Shown here piece by piece: positions 52,817-60,780 of a stretch of DNA of 64,000 bases. Below the pieces are notes generated by a model, which was not told the DNA's origin, made no database searches, and saw only the letters and a program-made list of their open reading frames with translations. This DNA comes from Haliea sp964022665 (GTDB lineage Bacteria > Pseudomonadota > Gammaproteobacteria > Pseudomonadales > Halieaceae), in assembly GCA_964022665.1 (NCBI GenBank), contig CAXIDF010000011.1:62001-126000 (forward strand). Direction: 5' to 3'. Within the stretch, counting starts at the first letter, position 1. The number at the start of each line of letters is the position of its first letter. The position numbers and the translations under genes were made by a program.

Positions 52817-53803
52817 CTAGGGCAGTGCCACCTCGGCCAACAGTGTGTCGATGACCTTGTCGGCGTTCATGCCCTCACCGTGTGCTTCATAGGACAGCAT
52901 CAGCCGGTGCCGCAGGCAGTCGTGGACAATGGCGCGGATGTCTTCAGGGTCGAGGTAGTCGCGCCCGCGCAACCAGGCATGCGTTCGTCCGCACTTGTCC
53001 AGGGCGATGGAGGCCCGTGGGCTTGCCCCCACCTCGATCCAGCGTGCCACGTCGGCCGAGTACTTCTCGGGCGTGCGGGTGGCGTAGACGAGGTCCGCCA
53101 TGTAGCGCTTCATCGGCTCCGACACATGGACCTCGGCAATTTCCCGTCGCGCACCGAATACAGCCCGCTGCGGAATGCGCGCGGGTTTTTCGGCGGCGCT
53201 GTCCCGGTCGCTGGCCACCTGAGCCCGCTGCTCTTCGGTCCGCACCAGGTCGACGATGCGCATTTCGTCTTCCACCGGCGGGTAGACGATATTCACGTGC
53301 ATCAGGAAGCGGTCCATTTGCGCCTCGGGCAGCGGGTAGGTGCCTTCCTGTTCCACCGGGTTCTGTGTTGCCATCACCATGAACAGCGGGGGCATGCTGT
53401 GTGTCTTGCCGGCCACCGTGACCTGGCGCTCTTCCATGGCCTCGAGCATGGCGGCCTGCACCTTGGCCGGCGCGCGGTTGATTTCGTCGCCGAGCACAAT
53501 GTTGGCGAAGATGGGGCCGGGCTCAAAGCGAAAGTCCCCACGGTTGCCATCCTGGTAGTAGACCTCAGTGCCGGTGACATCGGAAGGGAGCAGGTCGGGG
53601 GTGAACTGGATGCGGCTGAAGTCCGCTTCCAGGTGCTCGGCGAGAGCCTTGATGGCGCGGGTCTTGGCCAGGCCCGGCAGCCCCTCCACCAGCAGGTTGC
53701 CGTTCGCCAGCAGTCCTATCAACAAGCGCTCGATGACGGCCTCTTGGCCGACAATGGATTCCTGCATGCGCGAGCGCAGCTCGTTGATAAGTTCTTTCGA
53801 CAT
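52817..53803 (-). CDS. MoxR-family AAA+ ATPase
   Basis: A 328-residue cytoplasmic AAA+ ATPase, first gene of the Bat-type operon. Walker A is GLPGLAKT (41-48), Walker B is IVLGDEINRA, sensor 1 is in MATQNPVEQEGTYPLPEAQ, and the lid domain is C-terminal. MoxR proteins act as chaperones that mature or insert cofactors into partner complexes, often with VWA proteins. The ATG at 53803 is chosen by homology (MSKELINELR); the long open frame upstream runs over smpB and is not coding. Confidence 0.92.
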   Translation of the reverse strand: MSKELINELRSRMQESIVGQEAVIERLLIGLLANGNLLVEGLPGLAKTRAIKALAEHLEADFSRIQFTPDLLPSDVTGTEVYYQDGNRGDFRFEPGPIFANIVLGDEINRAPAKVQAAMLEAMEERQVTVAGKTHSMPPLFMVMATQNPVEQEGTYPLPEAQMDRFLMHVNIVYPPVEDEMRIVDLVRTEEQRAQVASDRDSAAEKPARIPQRAVFGARREIAEVHVSEPMKRYMADLVYATRTPEKYSADVARWIEVGASPRASIALDKCGRTHAWLRGRDYLDPEDIRAIVHDCLRHRLMLSYEAHGEGMNADKVIDTLLAEVALP

Positions 53804-53889
53804 GCGGTGCAACCTGAGTCCGTGGAGGGGCACCCTAATCTTGCCAGCGTTGGCGAGGCTCGACAATGGCTCCAGACTGCCCCGCAGGG

Positions 53890-54372
53890 TTACTGCTTGA
53901 CGTTGTCGCGAATGATGCGCTGCTTCTGCCGGTCCCAGTCGCGTTCTTTTTCCGTGTCGCGTTTGTCGTGGCCTTTCTTGCCTTCCGCCAGGGCAATGCG
54001 CGCCTTGACCAGATGGCCCTTCCAGTACAGTTGGGTGCACACACAGGTCAGGCCTTTCTGGCTGGTTGCTGCCAGAATCTTGGCCAGTTCCTTGCGGTGC
54101 AGAAGCAGCCTGCGGGTACGGGTGGGGTCGCTCACGAAGTGCGTGGACACGGTGTCCAGCGGCGTGATCTGCGTACCCAGCAGCCAGGCCTCGCCGTCTT
54201 TCATCAGCACGTAGGAATCCGTGAGCTGGCATTTGCCCATCCGCAGGCTCTTGACCTCCCAGCCCTCCAGCGCCACTCCGGCTTCGTAACTGTCGAGCAG
54301 GTGGTAGTCGAAGGTCGCGCGCTTGTTCCGCGCGATCACATTGTCGTTTTTTGCTGGCTTCTTCTTGCTCAT
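53890..54372 (-). CDS. smpB: SsrA-binding protein SmpB
   Basis: A 160-residue RNA-binding protein that brings tmRNA to stalled ribosomes. It starts MSKKKPAKNDNVIARNKRA, with NKRATFDYHLLDSYEAGVAL, EVKSLR and the basic tail (EKERDWDRQKQRIIRDNVK) that reads the empty mRNA channel. Length fits the family (~160). The ATG at 54372 is set by homology. Its partner tmRNA is in the same window on the same strand, ~7.5 kb downstream. It is divergent from the NSS transporter gene. Confidence 0.96.
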   Translation of the reverse strand: MSKKKPAKNDNVIARNKRATFDYHLLDSYEAGVALEGWEVKSLRMGKCQLTDSYVLMKDGEAWLLGTQITPLDTVSTHFVSDPTRTRRLLLHRKELAKILAATSQKGLTCVCTQLYWKGHLVKARIALAEGKKGHDKRDTEKERDWDRQKQRIIRDNVKQ

Positions 54373-54479
54373 GCCGCGCATTATACGGACAAGCCCGCAC
54401 ACTGGAACGTGAATTTGGCTCTTTTCACCGCCCGCCCTCTGGTACACTCCAAGCCGATGATTAGAAGGAAGTTTTCCCG

Positions 54480-55835
54480 GTGAGTTCGAGCGTGGGGAAT
54501 CCGCTGGGGGAGTGGCGCTCGCGGATGACGTTTGTGCTGTCGCTGGCCTGCGCCACGGTGGGCATGGGGAGCGTATGGCGGTTCTCCTACCTGAGTGGCG
54601 AGTACGGAGGCGGCCCCTTTGTGGTCGCCTATGTCGTATTTCTGCTGCTGTTGGGTGTGCCCCTGCTGATCGCCGAGCTGGTGCTCGGGCGGCAGGGTAT
54701 GGGCAGTGTGGTGGAGTCGATCAACCGGGCTGTGGAGCGCTCGCGTCTGCGCCCTGTGTGGCGCGTGTTGCCGTGGTTCATCTGCGCCACAGGGGTGATG
54801 TTGCTGGCGTTGTATGTGGTGGTTGCCGGCTGGGCTCTGGTGTACGCGGCGGCCATGTATGCAGGCAGCTTCAATGCCGCGAGTATGTTCAACGCCGGAC
54901 AGTATTTCCAGGCGCTGGTGGAGGACGGCGACCGTATGTTGCTGGGGCAGACGGTCTTTCTCGCCTGCGCCGTGGCTATTGTGGGGGCGGGAGTGCGTCG
55001 CGGCATTGGTTTTCTCGCCTGGCTGCTGGTGCCAACCCTGCTGGCGGGCCTGGTGTTACTGGTGCAGTACAGTCTGGCGAATGGCAATGCATCGGCGGCG
55101 GGCAAGTTTCTGTTTTCCGTGCAGTGGCTGGACTTCAACTCCGAGGCGGTTCTGATGGCGCTGGGCCAGGCTTTCTTCACCCTCGGGGTTGGCGTAGGCA
55201 CGGGTATCAGCTACGGCAGTTATGCCCCCGTGCGTGCACCGATCGGACGCTCGGTGCTGGCCGTGGCGCTGTTCGACACGCTGGTCGCCATTGCCATGGG
55301 CCTGGCGATATTTCCGCTGGTATTCGCCAGCCATCTGCTGCCCTCCATGGGCCCCGGCCTCATGTTCATCAGCCTGCCGTACGCTTTTGGCAATATGCTC
55401 AATGGTGAGGTGTTCGGGGCGTTGTTCTTCGCGCTGGTGGCACTGGTGGCGCTGGGTTCTGCCATCGCCATCCTGGAGCCGGTGACCGGTGCCATCAAGC
55501 AGCGTTTCGGGCTGCGCCGGGTGACCTCGGCGGTTATTGTGGGCGCTGTGGTGTGGCTACTGGCTTACGCGGCGGCGGCGACGCTGGCTCCGAGCAGCCG
55601 CGGCACGGGGCCGGACCTGTTTCGCCACATGGACCAGCTGGCGGGCGCGGTGCTGTTGCCGCTGGCGGCGCTGGGCACCGCGTTGCTGGTGGGTTGGCGA
55701 CTGGGCAGGCCGTTGCTGCGGGCCCAGCTGTATCGCGAAAGCCCGCAGTTTTTTTCGCTCTGGTACTTCCTGTTGCGGTATATTGCGCCGCTGGGCATCC
55801 TGCTGGTCATGGCAACTGCCCTGTTAACCGAGTAA
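54480..55835 (+). CDS. Sodium-dependent transporter, NSS/SNF family
   Basis: A 451-residue twelve-helix symporter of the neurotransmitter:sodium type (LeuT fold), probably importing an amino acid or related compound with Na+. The first helix has the conserved pattern SLACATVGMGSVWRFSYL, and GGGPFVVAYV follows. The GTG at 54480 follows AAGGAAG and starts before the GEWRSRM segment usual in this family. It lies between smpB and ratA, which are neighbours in E. coli. Substrate unknown. Confidence 0.9.
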   Translation: MSSSVGNPLGEWRSRMTFVLSLACATVGMGSVWRFSYLSGEYGGGPFVVAYVVFLLLLGVPLLIAELVLGRQGMGSVVESINRAVERSRLRPVWRVLPWFICATGVMLLALYVVVAGWALVYAAAMYAGSFNAASMFNAGQYFQALVEDGDRMLLGQTVFLACAVAIVGAGVRRGIGFLAWLLVPTLLAGLVLLVQYSLANGNASAAGKFLFSVQWLDFNSEAVLMALGQAFFTLGVGVGTGISYGSYAPVRAPIGRSVLAVALFDTLVAIAMGLAIFPLVFASHLLPSMGPGLMFISLPYAFGNMLNGEVFGALFFALVALVALGSAIAILEPVTGAIKQRFGLRRVTSAVIVGAVVWLLAYAAAATLAPSSRGTGPDLFRHMDQLAGAVLLPLAALGTALLVGWRLGRPLLRAQLYRESPQFFSLWYFLLRYIAPLGILLVMATALLTE

Positions 55836-55877
55836 ACCCGGGGCGGTGCCAGGCCGCCACCCCTGAAAGAGATCGCG

Positions 55878-56309
55878 ATGACCCGAATCTACCGCCATGC
55901 CTTGTTGCCCTATGCAGACCGGCAGCTGTTTGAGCTGGTGAATGATATCGAGGCTTACCCCGAATTCATGGAAGGCTGTGTGGGTTCCCGTGTGCTGCGG
56001 CGCGAGGCGGCTGTGGTGGAAGCGCGTCTTGATCTCGCGCGCGGCGGCATTACGCAAAGCTTCAGCACCCGCAACCGTCTGCAGGCACCGCAGTACATCA
56101 CCTTGGAGCTGCTCGATGGCCCCTTTGATTATTTCCAGGGCAACTGGGAGTTTCGAGGTCTGGGCAATAGCGCCTGCAAGGTCACACTGGACCTTGAGTT
56201 CAGCACCAGCAGCCTGCTGGTGGGTGCAGCAGTGAGCCGTTTGTTTGACAGCGTCACCAACAGCCTGGTGGATGCGATTGGACGCCGCGCACGGCAACTA
56301 TACGGTTAG
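55878..56309 (+). CDS. ratA: RatA/COQ10-like START-domain protein
   Basis: A 143-residue protein of the polyketide-cyclase/START fold (RatA in E. coli, Coq10 in eukaryotes). It begins MTRIYRHALLPY with FELVNDIEAYPEFMEGC, the typical N-terminal sequence, and ends RRARQLYG. Coq10 homologues bind ubiquinone; E. coli RatA was also reported to affect ribosome association. The function here is inferred from the family. It is followed by rnfH after 6 bp, the conserved order. Confidence 0.92.
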   Translation: MTRIYRHALLPYADRQLFELVNDIEAYPEFMEGCVGSRVLRREAAVVEARLDLARGGITQSFSTRNRLQAPQYITLELLDGPFDYFQGNWEFRGLGNSACKVTLDLEFSTSSLLVGAAVSRLFDSVTNSLVDAIGRRARQLYG

Positions 56310-56315
56310 GGCAGT

Positions 56316-56630
56316 ATGAGCGAGACAACAATGATCCAGGTTGAAGTGGCCTATGCGCTGCCCGAGAGGCAGGCCATCATTCCATTGACGGTCGCCGAGG
56401 GTACCACTGCACTGGAAGCTGCACGGCGTTCGGGCGTGGCCGAGCGGTTTGAGGGGCTCGACCTGGACGACGCCCGCCTGGGCATCTTCGGAAAATTGGT
56501 GGCCTCTGACCAGGTATTGCGCGCGGGCGACAGGGTGGAGATCTATCGGCCGCTGAAGGCCGACCCCAAGGAGGTGCGCAAGGCGCGCGCAGCGCGGGTC
56601 AAGGAACGGCGTCAGGAAGACGCGGGCTGA
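56316..56630 (+). CDS. rnfH: RnfH-family ubiquitin-like protein
   Basis: A 104-residue beta-grasp protein of the RnfH (RatB/YfjF) family. VEVAYALPERQAIIPL, LGIFGKLV and VLRAGDRVEIYRPLKADPKEVRK are family marks. It is co-transcribed with ratA (6 bp apart) and convergent with bamE (4 bp apart). The biochemical function is unknown; the name comes from association with Rnf complexes in some bacteria. Confidence 0.92.
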   Translation: MSETTMIQVEVAYALPERQAIIPLTVAEGTTALEAARRSGVAERFEGLDLDDARLGIFGKLVASDQVLRAGDRVEIYRPLKADPKEVRKARAARVKERRQEDAG

Positions 56631-56634
56631 GTCG

Positions 56635-57015
56635 CTATTCGGTTGCTTCGGTTGCTTCGGTGGCGGCGGCATCAGTCGACGTGGCAGCCGCCCATTGTGG
56701 CAGGTAGTCGCCCGTGACGGTTGCCAGACTGTCGCCCTCGAAGTGGATGCTCACGGTGGCTTCCCGAATCACATCGTTGCCATTGCGCAGCAGGTAGGGG
56801 TAGTCCCAGCGGTCGGCGTTGAAACTGTCTTCCACCAGCGGCGTACCGAGGATGAAACGCACTTGACGCTGGCTCATGCCCGGTTGCAGTTGGTCTATCA
56901 TGTCCTGGGTGACGATGTTGCCCTGCTCGATGTCGATACGGTACACCCCGGGGAACCCGAAATTGCCGCAGGCCGTGAGCGAGGCCAGTGCCAGGGCCAG
57001 GAAAAGGCTGCGCAT
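56635..57015 (-). CDS. bamE: Outer-membrane assembly lipoprotein BamE
   Basis: A 126-residue lipoprotein (LTACGNFG) of the BAM complex, which folds outer-membrane beta-barrels. VYRIDIEQGNIVTQDMIDQLQPGMS and QVRFILGTPLVEDSF are characteristic. The C-terminus ends in a small repeat (ATEATEATE), echoed in the DNA. The ATG at 57015 has GGAAG ~10 bp upstream and opens the signal peptide. Divergent from fur across ~75 bp; in E. coli bamE also lies next to rnfH and near recN. Confidence 0.93.
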   Translation of the reverse strand: MRSLFLALALASLTACGNFGFPGVYRIDIEQGNIVTQDMIDQLQPGMSQRQVRFILGTPLVEDSFNADRWDYPYLLRNGNDVIREATVSIHFEGDSLATVTGDYLPQWAAATSTDAAATEATEATE

Positions 57016-57089
57016 GGGCTTTAACTTCCACTTGTGATGATGGGGTGGCATCATACCCGTCCAGACCTGTACAGAGAACCCCCGAAGCC

Positions 57090-57506
57090 ATGCCGACTGA
57101 CAATCAGGAATTGCGCAATGCCGGCCTCAAGGTCACGCTGCCGCGGGTCAAAATCCTGCAGATCCTGGAGGCCACCAGCGAGACCAGCGAGCACCTGAGC
57201 GCGGAAGATGTCTACCAGAAGCTGCGTGATGCGGGTGAAGACGTGGGCCTGGCCACGGTGTATCGCGTGCTGACACAGTTCGAAACTGCCGGCCTCGTCA
57301 ACCGCCACAACTTTGAAACCGGCCACTCGGTATTCGAGCTGGATACCGGTGAGCATCACGACCATATGGTGTGCATGACCACGGGTGCCGTCATCGAGTT
57401 CAACGATCCGGTGATCGAGCGTCGCCAGAGGGAAATTGCTGCCGAGCACGGTTTTGAGATTGTGGACCACTCACTGGTGCTCTACGTGCGGGAAAAGCGC
57501 AGCTGA
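57090..57506 (+). CDS. fur: Ferric uptake regulator Fur
   Basis: A 138-residue iron-responsive repressor. Winged-helix DNA-binding region at ~10-80 (LGLATVYRVLTQFE-type segment). Metal sites are HHDHMVC and the downstream His/Glu residues. The second Cys of the structural CxxC found in E. coli Fur is absent (CMTTG), as in some pseudomonad Fur proteins. It is the likely controller of the two Fur-boxed iron operons at 20.9 and 27.3 kb. ATG at 57090 is set by homology (MPTDNQELRNAGLKVT). Confidence 0.94.
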   Translation: MPTDNQELRNAGLKVTLPRVKILQILEATSETSEHLSAEDVYQKLRDAGEDVGLATVYRVLTQFETAGLVNRHNFETGHSVFELDTGEHHDHMVCMTTGAVIEFNDPVIERRQREIAAEHGFEIVDHSLVLYVREKRS

Positions 57507-57577
57507 GCCCCACCTGAGCGGCTTTTGTCGCGTTTTTAACCCCGCTTCGCCCGGCCATGACGCGTTTTTAATAAAAA

Positions 57578-57611
57578 TACACTTGTGTGTAGTTTTCTCC
57601 GAACGTATATT
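57578..57611 (+). promoter_or_regulatory. P450-cluster promoter with possible TetR operator
   Basis: A -35 TTGTGT (57583-57588) and -10 TATATT (57606-57611) are 17 bp apart. The imperfect palindrome TACACTTGTGTGTA (57578-57591) overlaps the -35 box. Its ATACAC half-site recurs in the inverted repeats at the TetR gene start, so the TetR protein may act here (inference). Confidence 0.55.
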
Positions 57612-57643
57612 CTTGCGTCAGCCATTTGGCAGAGGAGCAAAAT

Positions 57644-58891
57644 ATGCAGGCAGTCAGCGAAACTCAACAGCCCATTGAGGAGCTGTTCAATCCGGCGTCC
57701 GAAGAGTATCTGAAGACGGCGGCCAGCCAGTATCTGGCGTTGGCCCAGCGTGGCCGTCTGGTGTGGTACGCGCCCTGGCAGGCCTGGATTATGACCCGCA
57801 TGCCCGACATCATGGAGTGCTGGCGTACCGAATACCTGTCCTCTGACTTCTACGATTGGGAGTTCGCGCCGCCGCGTCCCCCGGAAGACCAGTGGAGCAA
57901 CTACGAGCGGGCCATGATCGGTCATAGCATGCTTGCCGATCACGGTCACCACCGGCTGGTGCGAAAGGTTGTTTCGCCGGCGTTCTCGCGCAACGTGGTT
58001 GATGAAATCCAGCGTCGCATCAAGCCTGATGTGGAGAAGCTGATTGGCGAACTCGCTGATCTGGAGAGCTTCGACTACATCGAAAAAGTCGCCAACCATA
58101 TCCCCTTCATCTCCATCAGCCGCATGGTCGGTCTGCCCGAGAAGTACTGGCCGGAAATCAAGCAGGTGGTACTTACCTTCACCGAAGCCTGGAACCCCAC
58201 GCTGAGCGATGAACGCCGCGAAGCCGCGCGTCAGGACAGCAACCGTGCGATTGAGATTCTGCAGCGCGTAATTGCCGAGCGACGCGCCAACCCGGGTGCC
58301 GATGACTTCCTCAGCGTGCTGCTGAAAATCGAGGAAGAGAACGAGAATTTCGGTGAGTGGGACATCATCACGCTGGTGCTGGCGCTGATTGGTGCCGGCG
58401 CAGACACCACGCTGGTAGCGCAGCAATGGACGCTGTACGCGCTGCTCAAGCACCGGGACCAGATCCCCGCCGCCCTGGAGTCACCAGATGCTTTCTCCAA
58501 TACCTTCAGTGAAGTGATGCGCTGGTCAATCTCCTCAAAGATGGGCTTTGCGCGCTACGCGCCGGAGGACATGGAAATCCTCGGCCAGAAAGTGACCAAG
58601 GGGCAGATGGTGTTGATGATGCCGCACCTCAAGGATCACGACCCCGAGTACTACACCGACCCCGAGAGTTTCGACGTCAAGCGTGAATTCAACCCCGATG
58701 TGCTGTTCGGCTACGGTCCGCGCTACTGCATCGGTGCCGCCATGGCGAAGCGCCAGCTGTACCTGACCATGGTGGAGCTGTTCAAACAGTTCCCGGACCT
58801 GGAGCTTGATGGCGAGCCAGAAAAAGACAATACCGACCACAACGCGGTGGTGTTCCGTGAACTGCGTGTTCGCACCAACATCCGCAAATAA
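57644..58891 (+). CDS. Cytochrome P450
   Basis: A 415-residue soluble class I-type P450 monooxygenase. Oxygen-binding I-helix motif GAGADTT, K-helix EVMR (ExxR), and the haem loop FGYGPRYCIG with Cys362 are all present. It needs a ferredoxin and reductase that are not encoded nearby. GAGGAG precedes the ATG at 57644; a TTG 18 bp upstream is in frame but unsupported. First gene of a cluster with a Rieske oxygenase, ADC-like protein and SDR. Substrate unknown; bacterial P450s of this size often act on terpenoids, steroids or fatty acids. Confidence 0.92.
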   Translation: MQAVSETQQPIEELFNPASEEYLKTAASQYLALAQRGRLVWYAPWQAWIMTRMPDIMECWRTEYLSSDFYDWEFAPPRPPEDQWSNYERAMIGHSMLADHGHHRLVRKVVSPAFSRNVVDEIQRRIKPDVEKLIGELADLESFDYIEKVANHIPFISISRMVGLPEKYWPEIKQVVLTFTEAWNPTLSDERREAARQDSNRAIEILQRVIAERRANPGADDFLSVLLKIEEENENFGEWDIITLVLALIGAGADTTLVAQQWTLYALLKHRDQIPAALESPDAFSNTFSEVMRWSISSKMGFARYAPEDMEILGQKVTKGQMVLMMPHLKDHDPEYYTDPESFDVKREFNPDVLFGYGPRYCIGAAMAKRQLYLTMVELFKQFPDLELDGEPEKDNTDHNAVVFRELRVRTNIRK

Positions 58892-58906
58892 GACGAGGAG
58901 AAGACG

Positions 58907-59878
58907 ATGACCAAGCGTTATGACAAGGCAATCCCCTTCGGCTGGTACGCGATCGACTACAGCGATAGCCTGAAGCCCGGCGACGTGCGCCCCGTGGAGT
59001 ATTTTGGCCGCGAGCTGGTGCTGTTCCGCACTGAATCTGGTGAGGCATCGCTGCTGGGTGCGCATTGTCCGCACCTCGGCGCGCACCTCGGCTACGGCGG
59101 TATTGTGAAAGGGGAGTCTATCAGCTGTCCTTTCCACGCCTGGGAATTTAACGGTGAAGGCCAGTGCACGTCAGTGCCCTATGCCAAGCGCATTCCGCCG
59201 AAAGTGGAAGGCAAGGAGTGCGTGCCGAGCTACCCGGTGATGGAGCGCAACCAGATGATCTGGGCCTGGTACCATCCCAAGGGCGAGGCGCCGCTGTTCG
59301 ACATCGATGATGTCCCAGAGCTGCAGTCCGAGGAGTGGACGCCGCTTGACACCTACGACTGGAAAATCAACACCATCATTCAGGAAACCGGCGAGAACGC
59401 GGCTGACATGGCCCACTTTATCACGGTACATGGCAACCCCGGCATGCCCCAAGGTACGGTGGAAATGGAAGGCCCGCGCCGCGTGACCGATTTTGATTCA
59501 GAAGCCCAGAGCATTGATGAACAGGGCAATGTCGACATGAGTGGCGAAAATCATGACGCCATTCACCTGCACTCGGTAGGTGTCGGCCCCGGTTTCACAT
59601 TCCAGCGCTTCTCGCGCATGTTTGATGTGGTGATGATGGGTACGGTAACACCCATCAATGACCAGACCGTGCACCTGCGATTCAATTTCTCCGTGCCGCG
59701 CAAGCAGTCCGAAGACAATGCCATGATGGCGACCGGCACCGTGCACGAGATTGTGCGCCAGGTGGAGCAGGATATCCCGATTTGGGAGCACAAAGTGTAT
59801 CTGGATGACCCGGCGCTGTGCGACGGTGACGGCCCCATCGCAAAATACCGCAAATGGTTCCAGCAGTTTTATGCCTGA
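58907..59878 (+). CDS. Rieske non-haem iron oxygenase (KshA/DAF-36-like)
   Basis: A 323-residue Rieske-type oxygenase alpha subunit. The [2Fe-2S] ligands are Cys54/His56 (CPHLGAH) and Cys74/His77 (CPFHAWEF). The mononuclear iron region is ENAADMAHFITVHG (the N/D-x-x-H-x(3-4)-H arrangement). Size and layout resemble KshA and cholesterol 7-desaturase-like enzymes (established family knowledge), so a steroid- or terpenoid-like substrate is possible but not shown. No reductase subunit is present in the cluster. It is 15 bp after the P450. Confidence 0.92.
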   Translation: MTKRYDKAIPFGWYAIDYSDSLKPGDVRPVEYFGRELVLFRTESGEASLLGAHCPHLGAHLGYGGIVKGESISCPFHAWEFNGEGQCTSVPYAKRIPPKVEGKECVPSYPVMERNQMIWAWYHPKGEAPLFDIDDVPELQSEEWTPLDTYDWKINTIIQETGENAADMAHFITVHGNPGMPQGTVEMEGPRRVTDFDSEAQSIDEQGNVDMSGENHDAIHLHSVGVGPGFTFQRFSRMFDVVMMGTVTPINDQTVHLRFNFSVPRKQSEDNAMMATGTVHEIVRQVEQDIPIWEHKVYLDDPALCDGDGPIAKYRKWFQQFYA

Positions 59879-59893
59879 GCCCCCGGGCTCAGG
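59874..59893 (+). other. Inverted repeat at the Rieske stop codon
   Basis: CCTGAGCCC and GGGCTCAGG (59874-59893) form a hairpin that includes the TGA stop. There is no T run, so it may stabilise the upstream part of the operon mRNA. Confidence 0.5.
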
Positions 59894-59936
59894 GAAGCAC
59901 ACGGACCGAAAGAACTCATAACAGAGGAAAACGAGT

Positions 59937-60701
59937 ATGAACGAGAAACTTGCCACCACGCCCGGCGATCACTACAACTGGCCGATGCTTAAGATCCGCT
60001 ATCTGACGGATCCGGCCAAGCTGGCCGCGGTGCTGCCCCCGGGCTTTGAGCCCGGCAGCCGGCCCGAAGTTACGCTGACGGTGTACAACGTGCCGGTAAA
60101 CGGCGAGCCGGAGCAGGGCCTTTTGACCACGGTGCTGTGCAACTACAAGGGCCAAGAAGGCCAGTTCGCGCTGGGCTATGCGATCGACAAGGAAGCGGAA
60201 ATCTTCATCAGCCAGGAGAAGTTCGGTCAGCCCAAGTATCCGGCAGAGATCAAGTATTACCGCCTGGGTGAAGAAGTGGGTGCGCGTGTGACGCACCAGA
60301 ACTACACCTTCCTTGAATACTACGGCAAGGTCACGGAGACGCAGGACAACGGTCCCAAGTTTGATGAGCACGAGTTCTGGGTAAAATACTCGCGTGCTGC
60401 CTCCTACGTCAAAACCGGCTTTGATTTCCCACCGCATGTGGTCAACGTGGTAAGCAATTACGGCACGGCACAAAAGCTGAAAGTGGAAGGCGACTTGATT
60501 CTGCGTGACAGCCCGTGGGACCCGCTCACCGAGCGCCTGCCGCCGGTTTCCAAGCCTGACGTCTCGCTGTGGACGCCCGAGTTCCTCGGTCGCAGTGTTG
60601 ACCTGGGTGATCCGCTGGACGCCGATGCGTTCGAGCCATGGGCCAACACGATTGGCAACTCACGCTGGCTTGGCGTCAATGGTGGTCCGCTGAAGAGCTG
60701 A
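59937..60701 (+). CDS. Acetoacetate decarboxylase-fold protein
   Basis: A 254-residue protein of the acetoacetate decarboxylase superfamily. The candidate Schiff-base lysine is in EKFGQPKYPAEIKYY, at the position where family members carry the catalytic Lys. The start MNEKLATTPGDHYNWPMLKIRYL and GYAIDKEAEIFISQE fit the fold. Members catalyse decarboxylation or other Schiff-base reactions of keto compounds, so this could act on an oxidised P450/Rieske product. AGAGGAAAACGAGT precedes the ATG. Third gene of the cluster. Confidence 0.85.
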   Translation: MNEKLATTPGDHYNWPMLKIRYLTDPAKLAAVLPPGFEPGSRPEVTLTVYNVPVNGEPEQGLLTTVLCNYKGQEGQFALGYAIDKEAEIFISQEKFGQPKYPAEIKYYRLGEEVGARVTHQNYTFLEYYGKVTETQDNGPKFDEHEFWVKYSRAASYVKTGFDFPPHVVNVVSNYGTAQKLKVEGDLILRDSPWDPLTERLPPVSKPDVSLWTPEFLGRSVDLGDPLDADAFEPWANTIGNSRWLGVNGGPLKS

Positions 60702-60723
60702 TTGCTCATTGGCGTTGCCCCCG

Positions 60724-60757
60724 GGCCGCTGGCGTACGCCCGCGGCCTTTTCTATTT
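60724..60757 (+). terminator. Internal terminator between ADC-like and SDR genes
   Basis: GGCCGC (60724-60729) pairs with GCGGCC (60742-60747), with an inner self-complementary GGCGTACGCC, followed by TTTTCTATTTT. It looks like a full intrinsic terminator, so SDR expression may be lower than the upstream genes or need its own promoter. Confidence 0.7.
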
Positions 60758-60780
60758 TAAGTGCAGAGGAATATCCAATC

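Noticed and set aside
52817..54400. 527-codon version of the MoxR gene
   Set aside because: The first ~200 codons run antisense-frame through smpB and the intergenic region with no family similarity; MoxR homology begins at MSKELINELR.
54400..54480. Promoter with TTGGCT and TACACT before the NSS gene
   Set aside because: The two hexamers are too far apart for a sigma-70 promoter.
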